Shown one piece after another: positions 8,917-17,595 of a stretch of DNA of 64,000 nt. Origin of the DNA: Opitutaceae bacterium TAV5 (GTDB taxonomy: Bacteria; Verrucomicrobiota; Verrucomicrobiia; Opitutales; Opitutaceae). The position numbers and the translations under genes are program-made. Within the stretch, counting starts at the first letter, position 1. Every line of letters begins with the position of its first letter. The stretch covers positions 4,945,001 to 5,009,000 of the forward strand of contig CP007053.1 in the NCBI GenBank assembly GCA_000242935.3, given 5' to 3'. Below the pieces are notes generated by a model. The model saw nothing but the letters and a program-made list of their open reading frames with translations. It searched no databases and was not told the DNA's origin.

Positions 8917-10041
8917 TTATTCCCCTTTGAGGATGGCGGCGGGTTCGATCTGCATGGCGCGGCGGGTGGGGACAATGGCGGCGACGAAGGCGACGAGCAG
9001 GGAAAGCGTCGCCGCGATCGGCAGGACGGGGGCGCGGAAGTCGATGCTGGAGGAGAACACCGCCTGGCCGAGGATCTGCGCGAGGAGGTAACCAAGGGCG
9101 CAGCCGGCGACGATGGCGACGGTGACGATGATGCCCGTCTCGGCGAGGATTTGCAGGACGATGGCCCGGTTGCGCGCGCCGAGGGCTTTTTGCAGGGCAA
9201 ATTCTTTGGCGCGTTCGCTGATGATGGCCGTGAGCGTGGTGTTCACGCAGAGCGTCGAAAGCACGAGAATGACGAGCGAGACCAGCCCCATCAGGCCCTT
9301 GATCTTTTCGAGCACCCCGCCTTCGGAGGCGGAGACCTTGCGGATGGGGCGGATGTCGAGGTCGGGATGGCGTTGGCGGAGGTCGGCGGCCCAGGCATCG
9401 ATGCGCGCGGGATCGTCGGTGTCGAGACGGAGGAGGGCATGGGTGATGCGGCCGGGCTGGCCGAGCCAGGCCTGGGCGGCGTCGAGATTGACGATGAGGA
9501 GGTTGTCGGTGGCGTCGCCGGTCTCGACGGCGCCCTTGATGTTGAAGGTCCTTTTTTCGGAGGCGCCGTCGCGGAGGAGGGTGACGGACTGGCCGGGGCG
9601 GAGTTCGAGGCGCGCGGCGAGTTTGTGGCCGATCATGGCGTTGCGGTCGTCGAAATCGACGCCGATCCAGGAACCGCTGTTGAGCTGCCACCAGGGAGAG
9701 AGCGGACGGAGGGATTCGAAGCTGGTGCCAGCGATGGCGATGCGGGAAAGCTCGGCGCGGGCGGTGCCGTAGAGCCAGGGGCAGGCATCGACGACGAGGC
9801 CGGCGGGGGCGGTGGCGATGATGTCGTCGTACGTGGTTTGCGCGAGGGTGTCGGCTTGTGCGGGGCCGATGTAGAAATTGGCGCCGAAGGTCCGGAGTTC
9901 GCGGCTCATCTTGGCGTTGATGTCGAAATAGACGGCGGACATCGCACAGACGATGGCCGCGCCGACGGTGAGCGCGACGAACACGACCGAGACGCGGCGG
10001 AACCGGTTCGTCAGCGCGCGCAGGACCATGCGGCGGAACAT
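8917..10041 (-). CDS. FtsX-like ABC permease of the iron cluster (second permease)
   Basis: 374 residues from the ATG at 10039-10041 (MFRRMVLRALTNRFRR), the usual start of the family; an upstream ATG at 10122 would overlap the preceding gene and add a proline-rich, unlikely N-terminus. Architecture is one N-terminal membrane helix (residues ~18-38), a MacB-like periplasmic domain, then three C-terminal helices forming the FtsX domain (VSLVILVLSTLCVNTTLTAI, AETGIIVTVAIVAGCALGY, LSLLVAFVAAIVPTRRAMQI). It presumably forms a heterodimer with the permease at 10109-11494, energised by the ATPase at 8097-8885. Its homologues in P19 loci are needed for iron use, but what the pair moves is not established. 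Confidence 0.8.
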   Translation of the reverse strand: MFRRMVLRALTNRFRRVSVVFVALTVGAAIVCAMSAVYFDINAKMSRELRTFGANFYIGPAQADTLAQTTYDDIIATAPAGLVVDACPWLYGTARAELSRIAIAGTSFESLRPLSPWWQLNSGSWIGVDFDDRNAMIGHKLAARLELRPGQSVTLLRDGASEKRTFNIKGAVETGDATDNLLIVNLDAAQAWLGQPGRITHALLRLDTDDPARIDAWAADLRQRHPDLDIRPIRKVSASEGGVLEKIKGLMGLVSLVILVLSTLCVNTTLTAIISERAKEFALQKALGARNRAIVLQILAETGIIVTVAIVAGCALGYLLAQILGQAVFSSSIDFRAPVLPIAATLSLLVAFVAAIVPTRRAMQIEPAAILKGE

Positions 10042-10108
10042 GGGAAATGCGGAAGGCGGAGTGCGAGGTGCGGGATGGGGCACCGTTGCCCCGTTTCGTG
10101 GAGGAGTA

Positions 10109-11494
10109 TCACTTCCGTCCATACAGCACCTCCGCCGGGTAGAGTTTTGTGATCTGGTGCGCGGGGAACCAGGTGCCGATCAGGCTGATGAGGAGCGAGA
10201 TGAGCAGGACGACGGGGACCACGATCCAGGCAAACTCGAGAGGCGCTCCGAAAAGCGTCCAGCCGATGAGGCGGGCGAGCCCCCAGCCGGCAAGGCAACC
10301 GGCGGCGCCGCCGAGCAGGCCGCTGAGCGCGGCTTCGGCGTAAAAAAGCGTCATGATCTGCCAGGGCCGCGCGGCGAGGGCCTTCATCAGGCCGATCTCG
10401 CGGGAGCGTTCCATGATGGTGGTGGTCATGAGGGAGGCGATGCCCATGGCGGCGGCGAGGAGCGCGGCGAGGGTGGCGATGATGAGAAGGAGCTGGATTT
10501 TGGTGATGATCTGTCCCTCGGACGCGGCGACTTGCCAGATGGGGCGGGCGACAACGCCGGAGAGGGTTTCCTCGAGCTGATGGGCGATGGAGGAGACGTA
10601 GGCAGTGCAGTACCAGCGGTCGTAGTCCTCGGCGGCGAGCGAATCGGGATCGACGCGGGCGCGGGTGGAAAGACGGTTTTCCGGTACGGTCATGGCGGAT
10701 ACACGCACGGACTGGACTTTGCCGGAGAGGCCGAGAAGTTGCTGGGCGCGGGCAAGCGGGAGCAGAAGCTGGTCCTCCTCGGGGCCGCCGCTTTCGAGAA
10801 TGCCCGTCACAATCACCGTCACCGGAGGTGCCGGTGCTTGTGAGGCGTTGGCCGTTTGAAGCGGGGCGTTGGTGGCTTCGGCAACGGAGGCGAGGGTGAC
10901 GCGGGTTCCCGGTGTCCAGCCGTGGGCGGCGGCGAGGCGGCTGCCGGCGAGGGCTTGCGGAGCATCGTCCTCGGGCCATTCGCCGCGGACGTTCCAGTAA
11001 AGGGCGATGTCGCTCTGGCCGGTGCGGAAGGCGGGTTCGTCGGGCAGGGGAAGGGCCTTGTCGAAGAAGGTGCCGAGAACCGGAACGACCTTGTCGCTGT
11101 GGTCTCCGGAGGCCGGAGGCGGGAGTCCGGAATCCGGAGAGGGCGGGGTGATGATACGGGCTTCGCCGGGAAGGAGGGGGGCGAAGCCGAGGATGTTGTT
11201 GCGCCAGAAGATCTCCTTGATGTTCAGCAGTTCGGATTCGTCGATGTAGTCGCTGGTGTTCCGGGGCGCGTGTGCGGCGTCGCCGAGGAGTTCGGGAAGG
11301 ACGGCCTGGGTGGCGGGTTCGACAAGGATATTGGCCCCGTAGGACTTCATCTCGCGCGACATCTTGTCGCCGCTGTTGATGGAAACGGCGAGGAGCGCGG
11401 AGATGAGCGCGGCAGCGAGAAAGACCGTTGCGATGGCGAGCGTCTTGCGGCGCAGGTTGTGCCGCCACGACTGGATTATGAGCCGGAACAGCAT
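10109..11494 (-). CDS. FtsX-like ABC permease of the iron cluster (first permease)
   Basis: 461 residues from ATG 11492-11494 (MLFRLIIQSWRHNLRRK), which overlaps the stop of the DUF2318 gene by 19 nt, a sign of translational coupling. One N-terminal membrane helix (LAIATVFLAAALISALLAVS) is followed by a large periplasmic domain and three C-terminal helices. The FtsX signature appears as TTTIMERSREIGLMKALAAR, and the end is FPAHQITKLYPAEVLYGRK. It corresponds to the first of the two permeases in the Campylobacter P19 locus. The periplasmic part includes a Pro/Ser-rich insert around residue 125 (TPPSPDSGLPPPASG) that looks like a flexible linker. Confidence 0.8.
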   Translation of the reverse strand: MLFRLIIQSWRHNLRRKTLAIATVFLAAALISALLAVSINSGDKMSREMKSYGANILVEPATQAVLPELLGDAAHAPRNTSDYIDESELLNIKEIFWRNNILGFAPLLPGEARIITPPSPDSGLPPPASGDHSDKVVPVLGTFFDKALPLPDEPAFRTGQSDIALYWNVRGEWPEDDAPQALAGSRLAAAHGWTPGTRVTLASVAEATNAPLQTANASQAPAPPVTVIVTGILESGGPEEDQLLLPLARAQQLLGLSGKVQSVRVSAMTVPENRLSTRARVDPDSLAAEDYDRWYCTAYVSSIAHQLEETLSGVVARPIWQVAASEGQIITKIQLLLIIATLAALLAAAMGIASLMTTTIMERSREIGLMKALAARPWQIMTLFYAEAALSGLLGGAAGCLAGWGLARLIGWTLFGAPLEFAWIVVPVVLLISLLISLIGTWFPAHQITKLYPAEVLYGRK

Positions 11495-12855
11495 GCGGGT
11501 TTGTTTCCGGTTTCGGCAGCGGCGGCCGGAGTTGCGGATACCGCCGTGGCGGCGGGAGCGGCGGCGTGGGCGCCGGGCAGGCCGCATTCGGCGACGGGCT
11601 GGTGGTGTGACGGGCGGTCGTCGTCACCGACAGAGGTGGTGAAGACCTGGGCGCCGGCGGCGAGCGAGGCGCGGGGAATGAGGATTTCGGTGTCAGTCTG
11701 GGTCCAGTTTTCGATGATGATCGGGTTGCAGCCGCCGGGCTTGCCGACCGAGGGCAGGACGAGGTTGACCCCGCAGGCGATGCAGATGACGCGGTCGCCG
11801 CGCAGGGCGTAGCCGCGGTCGCCGCAGAGCGAGCAGGCGTCGAAGACAACGGCCGGGCTGACGGCGCCGGGGTGGCGGTTGAGGGTGAAGAAGCGGACGA
11901 TCTTGCCGTCGTCGGCGATCCATTCGTAACGGTGCAACTGGTTGTCGGCGAGCGTGGCGAGAGCCAGATGGATGTTGCCGTCGGCGGCTTCGGTGATGCG
12001 CGCAGCGTCGCTGCGCTGGAGCGGGCGCGAGGCCACCTGGTCCCAGTAAAGCTGGCAGGCGGTGGCCGTGGCGGCGACGAGAAGCGCGCCCCAGGCGAGG
12101 CGGCGCGCGGAGTGGAGGGCGGCGAGGGTTTTGCGGCGGGCGGGATCGGCGGCGGAAGCGGAAGAGGGGGGGAGGGCGGGGGAGCGGAACGTACGCAGGA
12201 GCGTGGGCAGGGCGGCGACGGCTACGGCGCCGAGAGCGATGTAGGTGAAGAGCCAGGGGAAGTTGGTGGTGCGCGCTACATAGCTGAGCCAGTCGCGGGT
12301 GAGGGGGATTTTTTTCAGGCGGATGAGCGCGAGAACGATCTGGCCGGAGAGGGGGACGAGGAGCAGGGCGGTGTTGGCAATGAGCAGCGGCCAGCGCAGC
12401 GGAGGCGAGCGGCGGACGAGTCGGGCGAGAAGAGCGCCGAGGGTGACGGCGAGCGCGAAGCCGAAAAGCATCGCGGCGAGGTTGAGGAGGAGGTCGGTGT
12501 TGACGACGGCGGTGGCGGTGAGGACGCCGAGATTGGGGTCCTGGCCGAAACGGAAGCCGGCGGCCGCCGCGAGCAGGCCGGTGACGACAAGGCCGATGGC
12601 CGCGGATTTTTTGGCGAAGGGAAGCTGAGCGAAAAGGACGGCAAGGAAGAGCGCCGAGAGGAGGGCGCCAGTCCAGAGCTGGGTGGTGGTGACGGGATGG
12701 ACGAGGCGGCCGGTGGTGATGCCGACGGCCAGCGCGGCGAGGATCGTCCAAGCAAGCCAACGAAACGCGGGCACGGGCCGCGGAGCGTGGTTGAGCCCGG
12801 CGAGGAGCGCGGTGGCGAGGAAGACCTCGAGGGTGGTTGTCAGGTAATAAAACAT
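11476..12855 (-). CDS. DUF2318 (Fe-S-containing) membrane protein of the FTR1/P19 cluster
   Basis: 459 residues. The first ~270 residues contain about seven or eight membrane helices (from LTTTLEVFLATALLAGLNHA onward). The C-terminal ~180 residues form an exported DUF2318 domain with the family's cysteine pattern CSLCGDRGYALRGD and ICIACGVN, then KPGGCNPI; an extra CC lies at the extreme C-terminus. DUF2318 proteins accompany FTR1 and P19 in Campylobacter and Yersinia-type loci and are suspected to bind iron or handle its redox state; the reaction is not known. A 209-bp gap with a hairpin separates it from the P19 gene. Confidence 0.8.
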   Translation of the reverse strand: MFYYLTTTLEVFLATALLAGLNHAPRPVPAFRWLAWTILAALAVGITTGRLVHPVTTTQLWTGALLSALFLAVLFAQLPFAKKSAAIGLVVTGLLAAAAGFRFGQDPNLGVLTATAVVNTDLLLNLAAMLFGFALAVTLGALLARLVRRSPPLRWPLLIANTALLLVPLSGQIVLALIRLKKIPLTRDWLSYVARTTNFPWLFTYIALGAVAVAALPTLLRTFRSPALPPSSASAADPARRKTLAALHSARRLAWGALLVAATATACQLYWDQVASRPLQRSDAARITEAADGNIHLALATLADNQLHRYEWIADDGKIVRFFTLNRHPGAVSPAVVFDACSLCGDRGYALRGDRVICIACGVNLVLPSVGKPGGCNPIIIENWTQTDTEILIPRASLAAGAQVFTTSVGDDDRPSHHQPVAECGLPGAHAAAPAATAVSATPAAAAETGNKPACCSGS

Positions 12856-12962
12856 CCGTCGGAAGGGGAGAGTGTCGGCGCGGCTGGCGGAGGGCTCAAT
12901 ATTTTATCGGGGAAAGGGTGGCCGGGATGACTCAAAGTGATGCCAGCAGGATCCGGTTTGAT

Positions 12963-12990
12963 GGAGCGGCGGCGTCTCCGCCGCCGCTCC
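12963..12990. other. perfect 11-bp stem hairpin between P19 and DUF2318 genes
   Basis: GGAGCGGCGGC (12963-12973) and GCCGCCGCTCC (12980-12990) are exact reverse complements around a 6-nt loop. There is no T-run on the minus strand, so it is not a standard terminator. It stands in the longest gap of the iron operon and could set different transcript levels for the abundant P19 and the ABC part. Confidence 0.5.
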
Positions 12991-13064
12991 TTTCCATGAA
13001 AACAGCCGGGGCCGTTGTCGGCTCCGGCTGGAGGGAGAGCGGGGGATGACTGACGCGCAGGGCT

Positions 13065-13619
13065 TCAGTTGACCTTGGGGGCTTCGCTGCCACCGGCGGC
13101 ATCGTCGAGGCCGACGTATTTGAATTCGAAGCTTACCTCGAAGGGTTTGAACCAGGCGCCGACGCCGGTCTCCTTGTCGGTGTGGCGATGAAGGCCGGCT
13201 TTGGAAGGCGGATAGATCTTGTAGGTGACCTTGTAGTTGCCGACCCCCATCATCTTGATGTTGTTGCCGTAGTGGGGGCCGTCGCTGGCGACCATCGGCA
13301 TGAAGGAGCCGGTCTGGCTCTGCCTGGTGTCGAGGTTCACGAGCGTGTATTCGATCGTCAGATACGGAATCCATTCGCCGGCGCCGAAGCCGTTCTGGTT
13401 GCCCTCGGTGGCCTTGATGTCGGCTTCGAGGTGGATGTCGGCCTGGGCGGCGGGCAGGCCCATGCCGCGAGGCTCCATGTCGATCGGTTGCAGGTAGACT
13501 GCAGCGATTTCCATGTTGTTGACCGTCTGGGCTTCGCCGGCGGGCCATTCCTTGAAGGCGAAGGCGCTGCTGGCGGCGAGAATTCCGGCGAGGAGGCCGG
13601 CTGCGTATCTGGTTTTCAT
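13065..13619 (-). CDS. fetP: P19/Tp34-family periplasmic iron-binding protein
   Basis: 184 residues from ATG 13617-13619. A signal peptide (MKTRYAAGLLAGILAASSAFA) is followed by the P19 (Tp34/FetP, PF10634) domain: MEIAAVYLQPIDMEPRGMG, then ADIHLEADIKAT, DGPHYGNNIKMMG, and LHRHTDKETGVGAWF. The Met/Glu and His residues in these blocks match the regions that supply the copper and iron ligands in Campylobacter P19 and E. coli FetP, which bind Cu(II) and a second metal as periplasmic dimers. Length is typical. It follows the FTR1 gene by 44 bp, the same order as fetM-fetP. It should hand ferrous or ferric iron to the FTR1 permease. Confidence 0.9.
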   Translation of the reverse strand: MKTRYAAGLLAGILAASSAFAFKEWPAGEAQTVNNMEIAAVYLQPIDMEPRGMGLPAAQADIHLEADIKATEGNQNGFGAGEWIPYLTIEYTLVNLDTRQSQTGSFMPMVASDGPHYGNNIKMMGVGNYKVTYKIYPPSKAGLHRHTDKETGVGAWFKPFEVSFEFKYVGLDDAAGGSEAPKVN

Positions 13620-13663
13620 ATACACTCGGGATCGAGGGTTGATGTTGGTTTTGTGTGTTCGGA

Positions 13664-15742
13664 TCAGCGCCGGGCCGCGACGGGAGCCGCGGGGGCGTCG
13701 ACAGAGGGTTGGCGGCGCATCACCCACAGGGCGAACAGCGCGGCGACGATGAGCAGAGCCTGGGGGGCGAGCGTCTCGCGGTAGGGATAGATGCCGAGCC
13801 AGGAGATCGTGGGGACGCCGGAGACGAGCGTCGGGAGGAAGAGTTTGCCCTCGATGAGCTCGAGGACGGCCTTGCCGGCGAAGACGAACGCCATGAGGTA
13901 GAGGAAGCTGCCGGTGAAGAGGAAGAAGGGTTTGAGCGGCAGTTTCACCACGCTGAAACGCATGACGATGTACGCGACGACGAGAAGGAGGCTGCCGAGG
14001 ACAAAGCCCGAGAGGATGGCGAGATTGCCGGAGGCGGTGCCGCCGGCGTCGCTGTGGAGCGCGAAGTAGAAGAGGACCGTCTCGGCGCCTTCGCGGTACA
14101 CGGCGAGGAAGCTGGCGAACCAGAGGCCGAAGAGAGAGCCCTTGCCGAGCGAGGCGGAGAGTTTGCCTTCGAGGTAGATTTTCCAGTTTTTCGCCTCGGT
14201 TTTCGACAGGAGCCAGTAGCTCATGAAGAAGAGAACGACGACGGCCACGATCATCGTAAACCCTTCGAGGAGTTCGCGGCTGGCGCCGGAGTTGGCGAAA
14301 ATCCACTGGAAGAGAATCGCGGTGAGGACGCTGGCGCCGAGGGCGACAAAAACCGAATTGCGGATGAGGCCGAGTTTGTCGCGGTGGTTGTTCTTGATCA
14401 GATACGCGACAATGGCGGCGACGATGAGCAGGGCTTCGAGCCCCTCGCGGACGATGATGAGAAGGCTGAACAGGAACGTGTCCCACGAGGAGGAGCCTGC
14501 CTTGCCGAGCGCAGCGGCGGCGCGGTCGAGGTCGGCGGCGAGGAGCGCGGCCTGCTCGTGGAGCGAGGCGACGGGCTGTCCGGCCTTCATGAGGCTGACG
14601 ATGCGGGTGAAGTGACCTTCGATGATCGTCTTGAAGGAAGCGTCGCGCGCGCCGACCTTGTTTTCCATGCCGGTGGCCTCGAAGAGATCGAAGTAGGCGT
14701 CCTGCACGGCCATCATGGCGGCTTTGGTGTCGGCGGGATCGCCGGATGCATAGCGGGCGATGGCGGCGGTGACGGCGTCGTTGATCTGCACGCTGACGGC
14801 CTTCCAGTCGCGATCGGGCGCGGTGTCGGCGGCCATGGTGGCGGAGGAGGCTGCGGGCGTGCCGTCGGGATTGAGGTTGTGCTCCTCGCGGACGAGGGGG
14901 AGTTCGGGAAGCAGGTCGGCGATATCCTGCAGGAGGGTGGTGACTTCGTAGCCGAATTCGAAGATGGGCGGGGGGGCAGGGCGGGCGGCGAGGCCCATGA
15001 GGGCGGAGAATTGCAGGTTGATCGCGGAGGCCTGTTTCGTGGAGCGGTGGCGGCGGACGGCGATCTCGAGTTCGGAATTCTTGAAGCCGTCGAATTGCGC
15101 CCGGAGCGTCTTTTCGCGGGCGAGGGCGTAGTTGCCTTTTTCGTATGCGGAGACGGCCTCGGCGAGGCGATCGTCGATGACCCGGAGCTGGATTTTCCAG
15201 TAAGGCGCGATGGCGTCGTTTTCGTGGCCGCCGTGCTGGCCTTCGGCGACGAGCCGGTGGCCGCCGGCGAGGACGGGGAGCGCGGCGTCGAGTTCCTTGC
15301 GCAACCAGTCGATGCGGGCGTTGACGTCGGCGGCGGGGCGACCGTTGCCGATCATCTTGCGGATCTGGCCGAAGGTCGCCTCGAGCTCGGCGCTTTTTTT
15401 CGCCGAGATGTTGATGCGGATGGGGCCCTCGAGATTCTCGAACACCTCGAAGTAGGCCATCTGGACGGCCTCGCGGGCTTCGGGGATTTTGCCATCGGCG
15501 TAAAACGCGGCGGTTTTGTCGAGGCGGCCCTTGATGTCGTCGATGTGCCGCTTGTAGGCGGAGTCGGCTTCGTCGCCGGTGGCGGCGGCGAGGGGAACGG
15601 GGGAGAACAGGCCGGCGAGAAGGCCGCCAATCAGGGCAAGGAGACAGACACGGAGAGCATCGAGGCGACAACAGGCAGGTTGGGCGGTGGCGGTTTCTTC
15701 GGAAGAAGTGGCGGCAGTGATGGAATGGATGGTAGCGACCAT
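13664..15742 (-). CDS. fetM: FTR1-family iron permease with long periplasmic N-terminal domain (FetM-like)
   Basis: 692 residues from ATG 15740-15742, preferred over a TTG at 15787 because a Fur-like palindrome would otherwise lie inside the gene. After a signal-like helix ending near VPLAAAT, about 370 residues of helical periplasmic domain precede the seven-helix FTR1 permease. Both REXXE iron-binding motifs are intact: IIVREGLEALL (about residue 430) and AVYREGAETVLF (about residue 550). FTR1 permeases move iron across the inner membrane, in bacteria probably with P19 as partner. First gene of the cluster. The long N-terminal part is usual for FetM/CtpP-like members and absent from yeast Ftr1p. 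Confidence 0.9.
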   Translation of the reverse strand: MVATIHSITAATSSEETATAQPACCRLDALRVCLLALIGGLLAGLFSPVPLAAATGDEADSAYKRHIDDIKGRLDKTAAFYADGKIPEAREAVQMAYFEVFENLEGPIRINISAKKSAELEATFGQIRKMIGNGRPAADVNARIDWLRKELDAALPVLAGGHRLVAEGQHGGHENDAIAPYWKIQLRVIDDRLAEAVSAYEKGNYALAREKTLRAQFDGFKNSELEIAVRRHRSTKQASAINLQFSALMGLAARPAPPPIFEFGYEVTTLLQDIADLLPELPLVREEHNLNPDGTPAASSATMAADTAPDRDWKAVSVQINDAVTAAIARYASGDPADTKAAMMAVQDAYFDLFEATGMENKVGARDASFKTIIEGHFTRIVSLMKAGQPVASLHEQAALLAADLDRAAAALGKAGSSSWDTFLFSLLIIVREGLEALLIVAAIVAYLIKNNHRDKLGLIRNSVFVALGASVLTAILFQWIFANSGASRELLEGFTMIVAVVVLFFMSYWLLSKTEAKNWKIYLEGKLSASLGKGSLFGLWFASFLAVYREGAETVLFYFALHSDAGGTASGNLAILSGFVLGSLLLVVAYIVMRFSVVKLPLKPFFLFTGSFLYLMAFVFAGKAVLELIEGKLFLPTLVSGVPTISWLGIYPYRETLAPQALLIVAALFALWVMRRQPSVDAPAAPVAARR

Positions 15743-15758
15743 TGCAGACGAGAGGTGG

Positions 15759-15773
15759 GATTGAGAATCAATC
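15759..15773. promoter_or_regulatory. Fur-box-like palindrome upstream of the FTR1 gene
   Basis: The 15-bp sequence GATTGAGAATCAATC is a perfect inverted repeat (GATTGA-gaa-TCAATC) ending 17 bp upstream of the FTR1 start codon. Its core TTGAGAATCAA resembles half of a classical Fur box (for example TTGAGAATCATT). Position and the iron function of the gene support Fur-type repression; the identification is inference. Confidence 0.45.
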
Positions 15774-16014
15774 GCAACCTGGATCAATGGTGAAATGCGC
15801 CCGGCGAGTCCGCCGGGATGCTCCGGGAGAGGTATTACGGAGGATGCTGGCTGGTATTAATTGTTACCGCTATCGGGGCGGGAGGTGTCTCGCAGCTTCG
15901 CAAGACGGATGCTTGCAGGCTTGCCAGGAGGGCGCAGGTGGTGCAGGGTATGCGGTTCGTTCTTTGACCGCATCGGCTCTTGCGCCGTCGGACTGATTCA
16001 TTTTCCCGGTTTTC

Positions 16015-16370
16015 GGGGGTGTTCCGGATTCGACCCCTGGTTGGCGCGCACGGCTGCCCTTCGAGAGTGAGGGTCTCTCGTTAAATCACCTTCAAACAAA
16101 AATAAACGGCACTTACGAAGAAATGCCCCTGGCTGCCTAAGTAGCAGCCTCGTTCGCGCACTGACACCTGCTAGGTGATGCGGACGTCGACAGCAGGCAT
16201 GGTGGACCGGGCTATCTGCGGCCGGTTTGCCCTCTCTTCAATCCGTGGATTAGTCGACACTTAAGCGCGTGCAGTCGCGTAATGCCGGCGAGATAAATAC
16301 GGCACTATGAGGGTAGATGCTTTGCGCAAAGGTCAGGGGCACGCGGGTTCAATTCCCGCCACCTCCACCA
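16015..16370 (+). ncRNA. ssrA: transfer-messenger RNA (tmRNA)
   Basis: The 5' end GGGGGTGTTCCGGATTCGAC and the 3' end GGGTTCAATTCCCGCCACC followed by TCCACCA are the hallmark ends of bacterial tmRNA; GGGGGTG at the start pairs with CACCTCC just before the terminal ACCA to close the acceptor stem. Length is 356 nt, usual for a one-piece tmRNA. The tag reading frame ends at the TAA at 16138-16140 and its last residues read NGTYEEMPLAA, giving the expected C-terminal LAA degradation signal; the exact resume codon (near 16096-16105) is not certain. tmRNA with SmpB rescues stalled ribosomes. Confidence 0.95.
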
Positions 16371-16374
16371 TTTG

Positions 16375-16399
16375 GCCGGCTCGAAAGAGCCGGCTTTTT
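16375..16399 (+). terminator. rho-independent terminator of ssrA
   Basis: GCCGGCTC (16375-16382), a GAAA tetraloop and GAGCCGGC (16387-16394) form a perfect 8-bp stem followed by five T. It starts 5 nt after the tmRNA 3' end. Confidence 0.9.
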
Positions 16400-16507
16400 G
16401 CTGTCCGGCAACGGCATGAAAAACAGTGTGTCACACCGATTTTGCGGAATAAGTGGTAACCGGTCCGGCGGTTCTGCGCGTCTGATATCCACAACCAATC
16501 AATCACC

Positions 16508-17431
16508 ATGAGCATGCATCCTACCCTCGGCATTGGCATCGTGTGCATTGTTACCGCCTGTTCGGCCGTCGGGGCCGGGTCGGCCGCTTCAGCCCGGGCA
16601 GGGGATGCGTTCCCTGTCGCCCCTGCGGATATCCTGCTTTCCGACGGGCACGTGCTGAAATCCGCGAGAATCATCACCACCACGCCGGCGGCGGCTGCCG
16701 TTTTGCACGAGGGCGGCCTGGTCACGGTGGGGTGGTTGCGGATGCCGGAAGAAATCAGGCAGTATTACACCTATGACGAAGCCGCCGCCGCCGCCTTTGA
16801 GGCAACGGCGCCGTATGTGCTGCCGTTCCCCGCGGACCCTGCCGACATCACCCTTTCCGACGGGCGTATTCTGAAAGCCGCCAGAATCGTTGCGACCACG
16901 CCGGCGGCTGCGGCTGTCATTTACGACGGAAAGGCGATTACGGTGGAGTGGGAATTGATGCCCGTTGCGATCCAGAAGCAGTATGCTTACGACAGCGCCA
17001 CGGCTGATGCCTATGAAGCGGCCGAGGCCGCCCGCGCCCGCAAGTACAGCGAGGACGAGAAAGCCCGGCGGGAAAAAGCATCGACTCAACCCGCCGGTCA
17101 GGTGGCGGCCGCCGCCCCCGCTTCACCTCCGCCGGTGCAGACCTGGGGGACCCATTCACCGGCCTTGCCGCCGAGTCGTCTTGGCCCCGGCATTCCCGAT
17201 CCGCCCCGCCAGCGCCCGGAGCGCATCGTTGGCGTCGCCACGTTTTGGGGACAAGGGGACGGTTTCCGGCAACGCCTCAACTCGCAGAGGGATGATTTTA
17301 CCCGGCAACAGATGCTATGGCATATCCGGAGCCTCGAGGACGAGCTGGCCAGGACCAGGAACGAACTCGGCAACATCGGCCGCAAATTGGACGAGCAGGA
17401 ACGCAGGCGCCAGTTGAGACCTCTCCGGTGA
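16508..17431 (+). CDS. Secreted protein of unknown function with an internal duplication
   Basis: 307 residues, not recognised. A signal peptide (LGIGIVCIVTACSAVGAGSA) is followed by two tandem copies of a ~65-residue unit: copy 1 has ADILLSDGHVLKSARIITTT and IRQYYTYD, copy 2 has ADITLSDGRILKAARIVATT and IQKQYAYD. Each unit looks like a small beta domain of the kind that begins with 'L.DG..l..a.v' in verrucomicrobial exported proteins. After them come a charged helix (AARARKYSEDEKARREK), a Pro-rich linker, and a C-terminal predicted coiled coil (residues ~265-305). It follows the tmRNA terminator and is probably a single-gene unit. Confidence 0.65.
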   Translation: MSMHPTLGIGIVCIVTACSAVGAGSAASARAGDAFPVAPADILLSDGHVLKSARIITTTPAAAAVLHEGGLVTVGWLRMPEEIRQYYTYDEAAAAAFEATAPYVLPFPADPADITLSDGRILKAARIVATTPAAAAVIYDGKAITVEWELMPVAIQKQYAYDSATADAYEAAEAARARKYSEDEKARREKASTQPAGQVAAAAPASPPPVQTWGTHSPALPPSRLGPGIPDPPRQRPERIVGVATFWGQGDGFRQRLNSQRDDFTRQQMLWHIRSLEDELARTRNELGNIGRKLDEQERRRQLRPLR

Positions 17432-17595
17432 GCGCAGGAGCCCGCTCCTTTGGCAGAGACCGGGGTGAGACTCCGCCGCCCCTTCTTCGGCGTGCGGCGG
17501 TTCGCCTTTGACGGGCGCTTGCCTAAAAGGTTGAGCCCGCCGCGGCAGATGTTGCATGGTGGCGGTTTCTCCCTGTTTTTGCCGAAACCCTCATC

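Noticed and set aside
13655-15793. Long open frame opposite the FTR1 gene
   Set aside because: It is antisense to a gene with intact REXXE motifs, is glycine/glutamate-rich with no domain, and reflects high GC content.
16335-16370. tRNA-like 3' end with T-loop and CCA
   Set aside because: It is the 3' part of the tmRNA; no anticodon arm is adjacent, and the 5' partner is at 16015.
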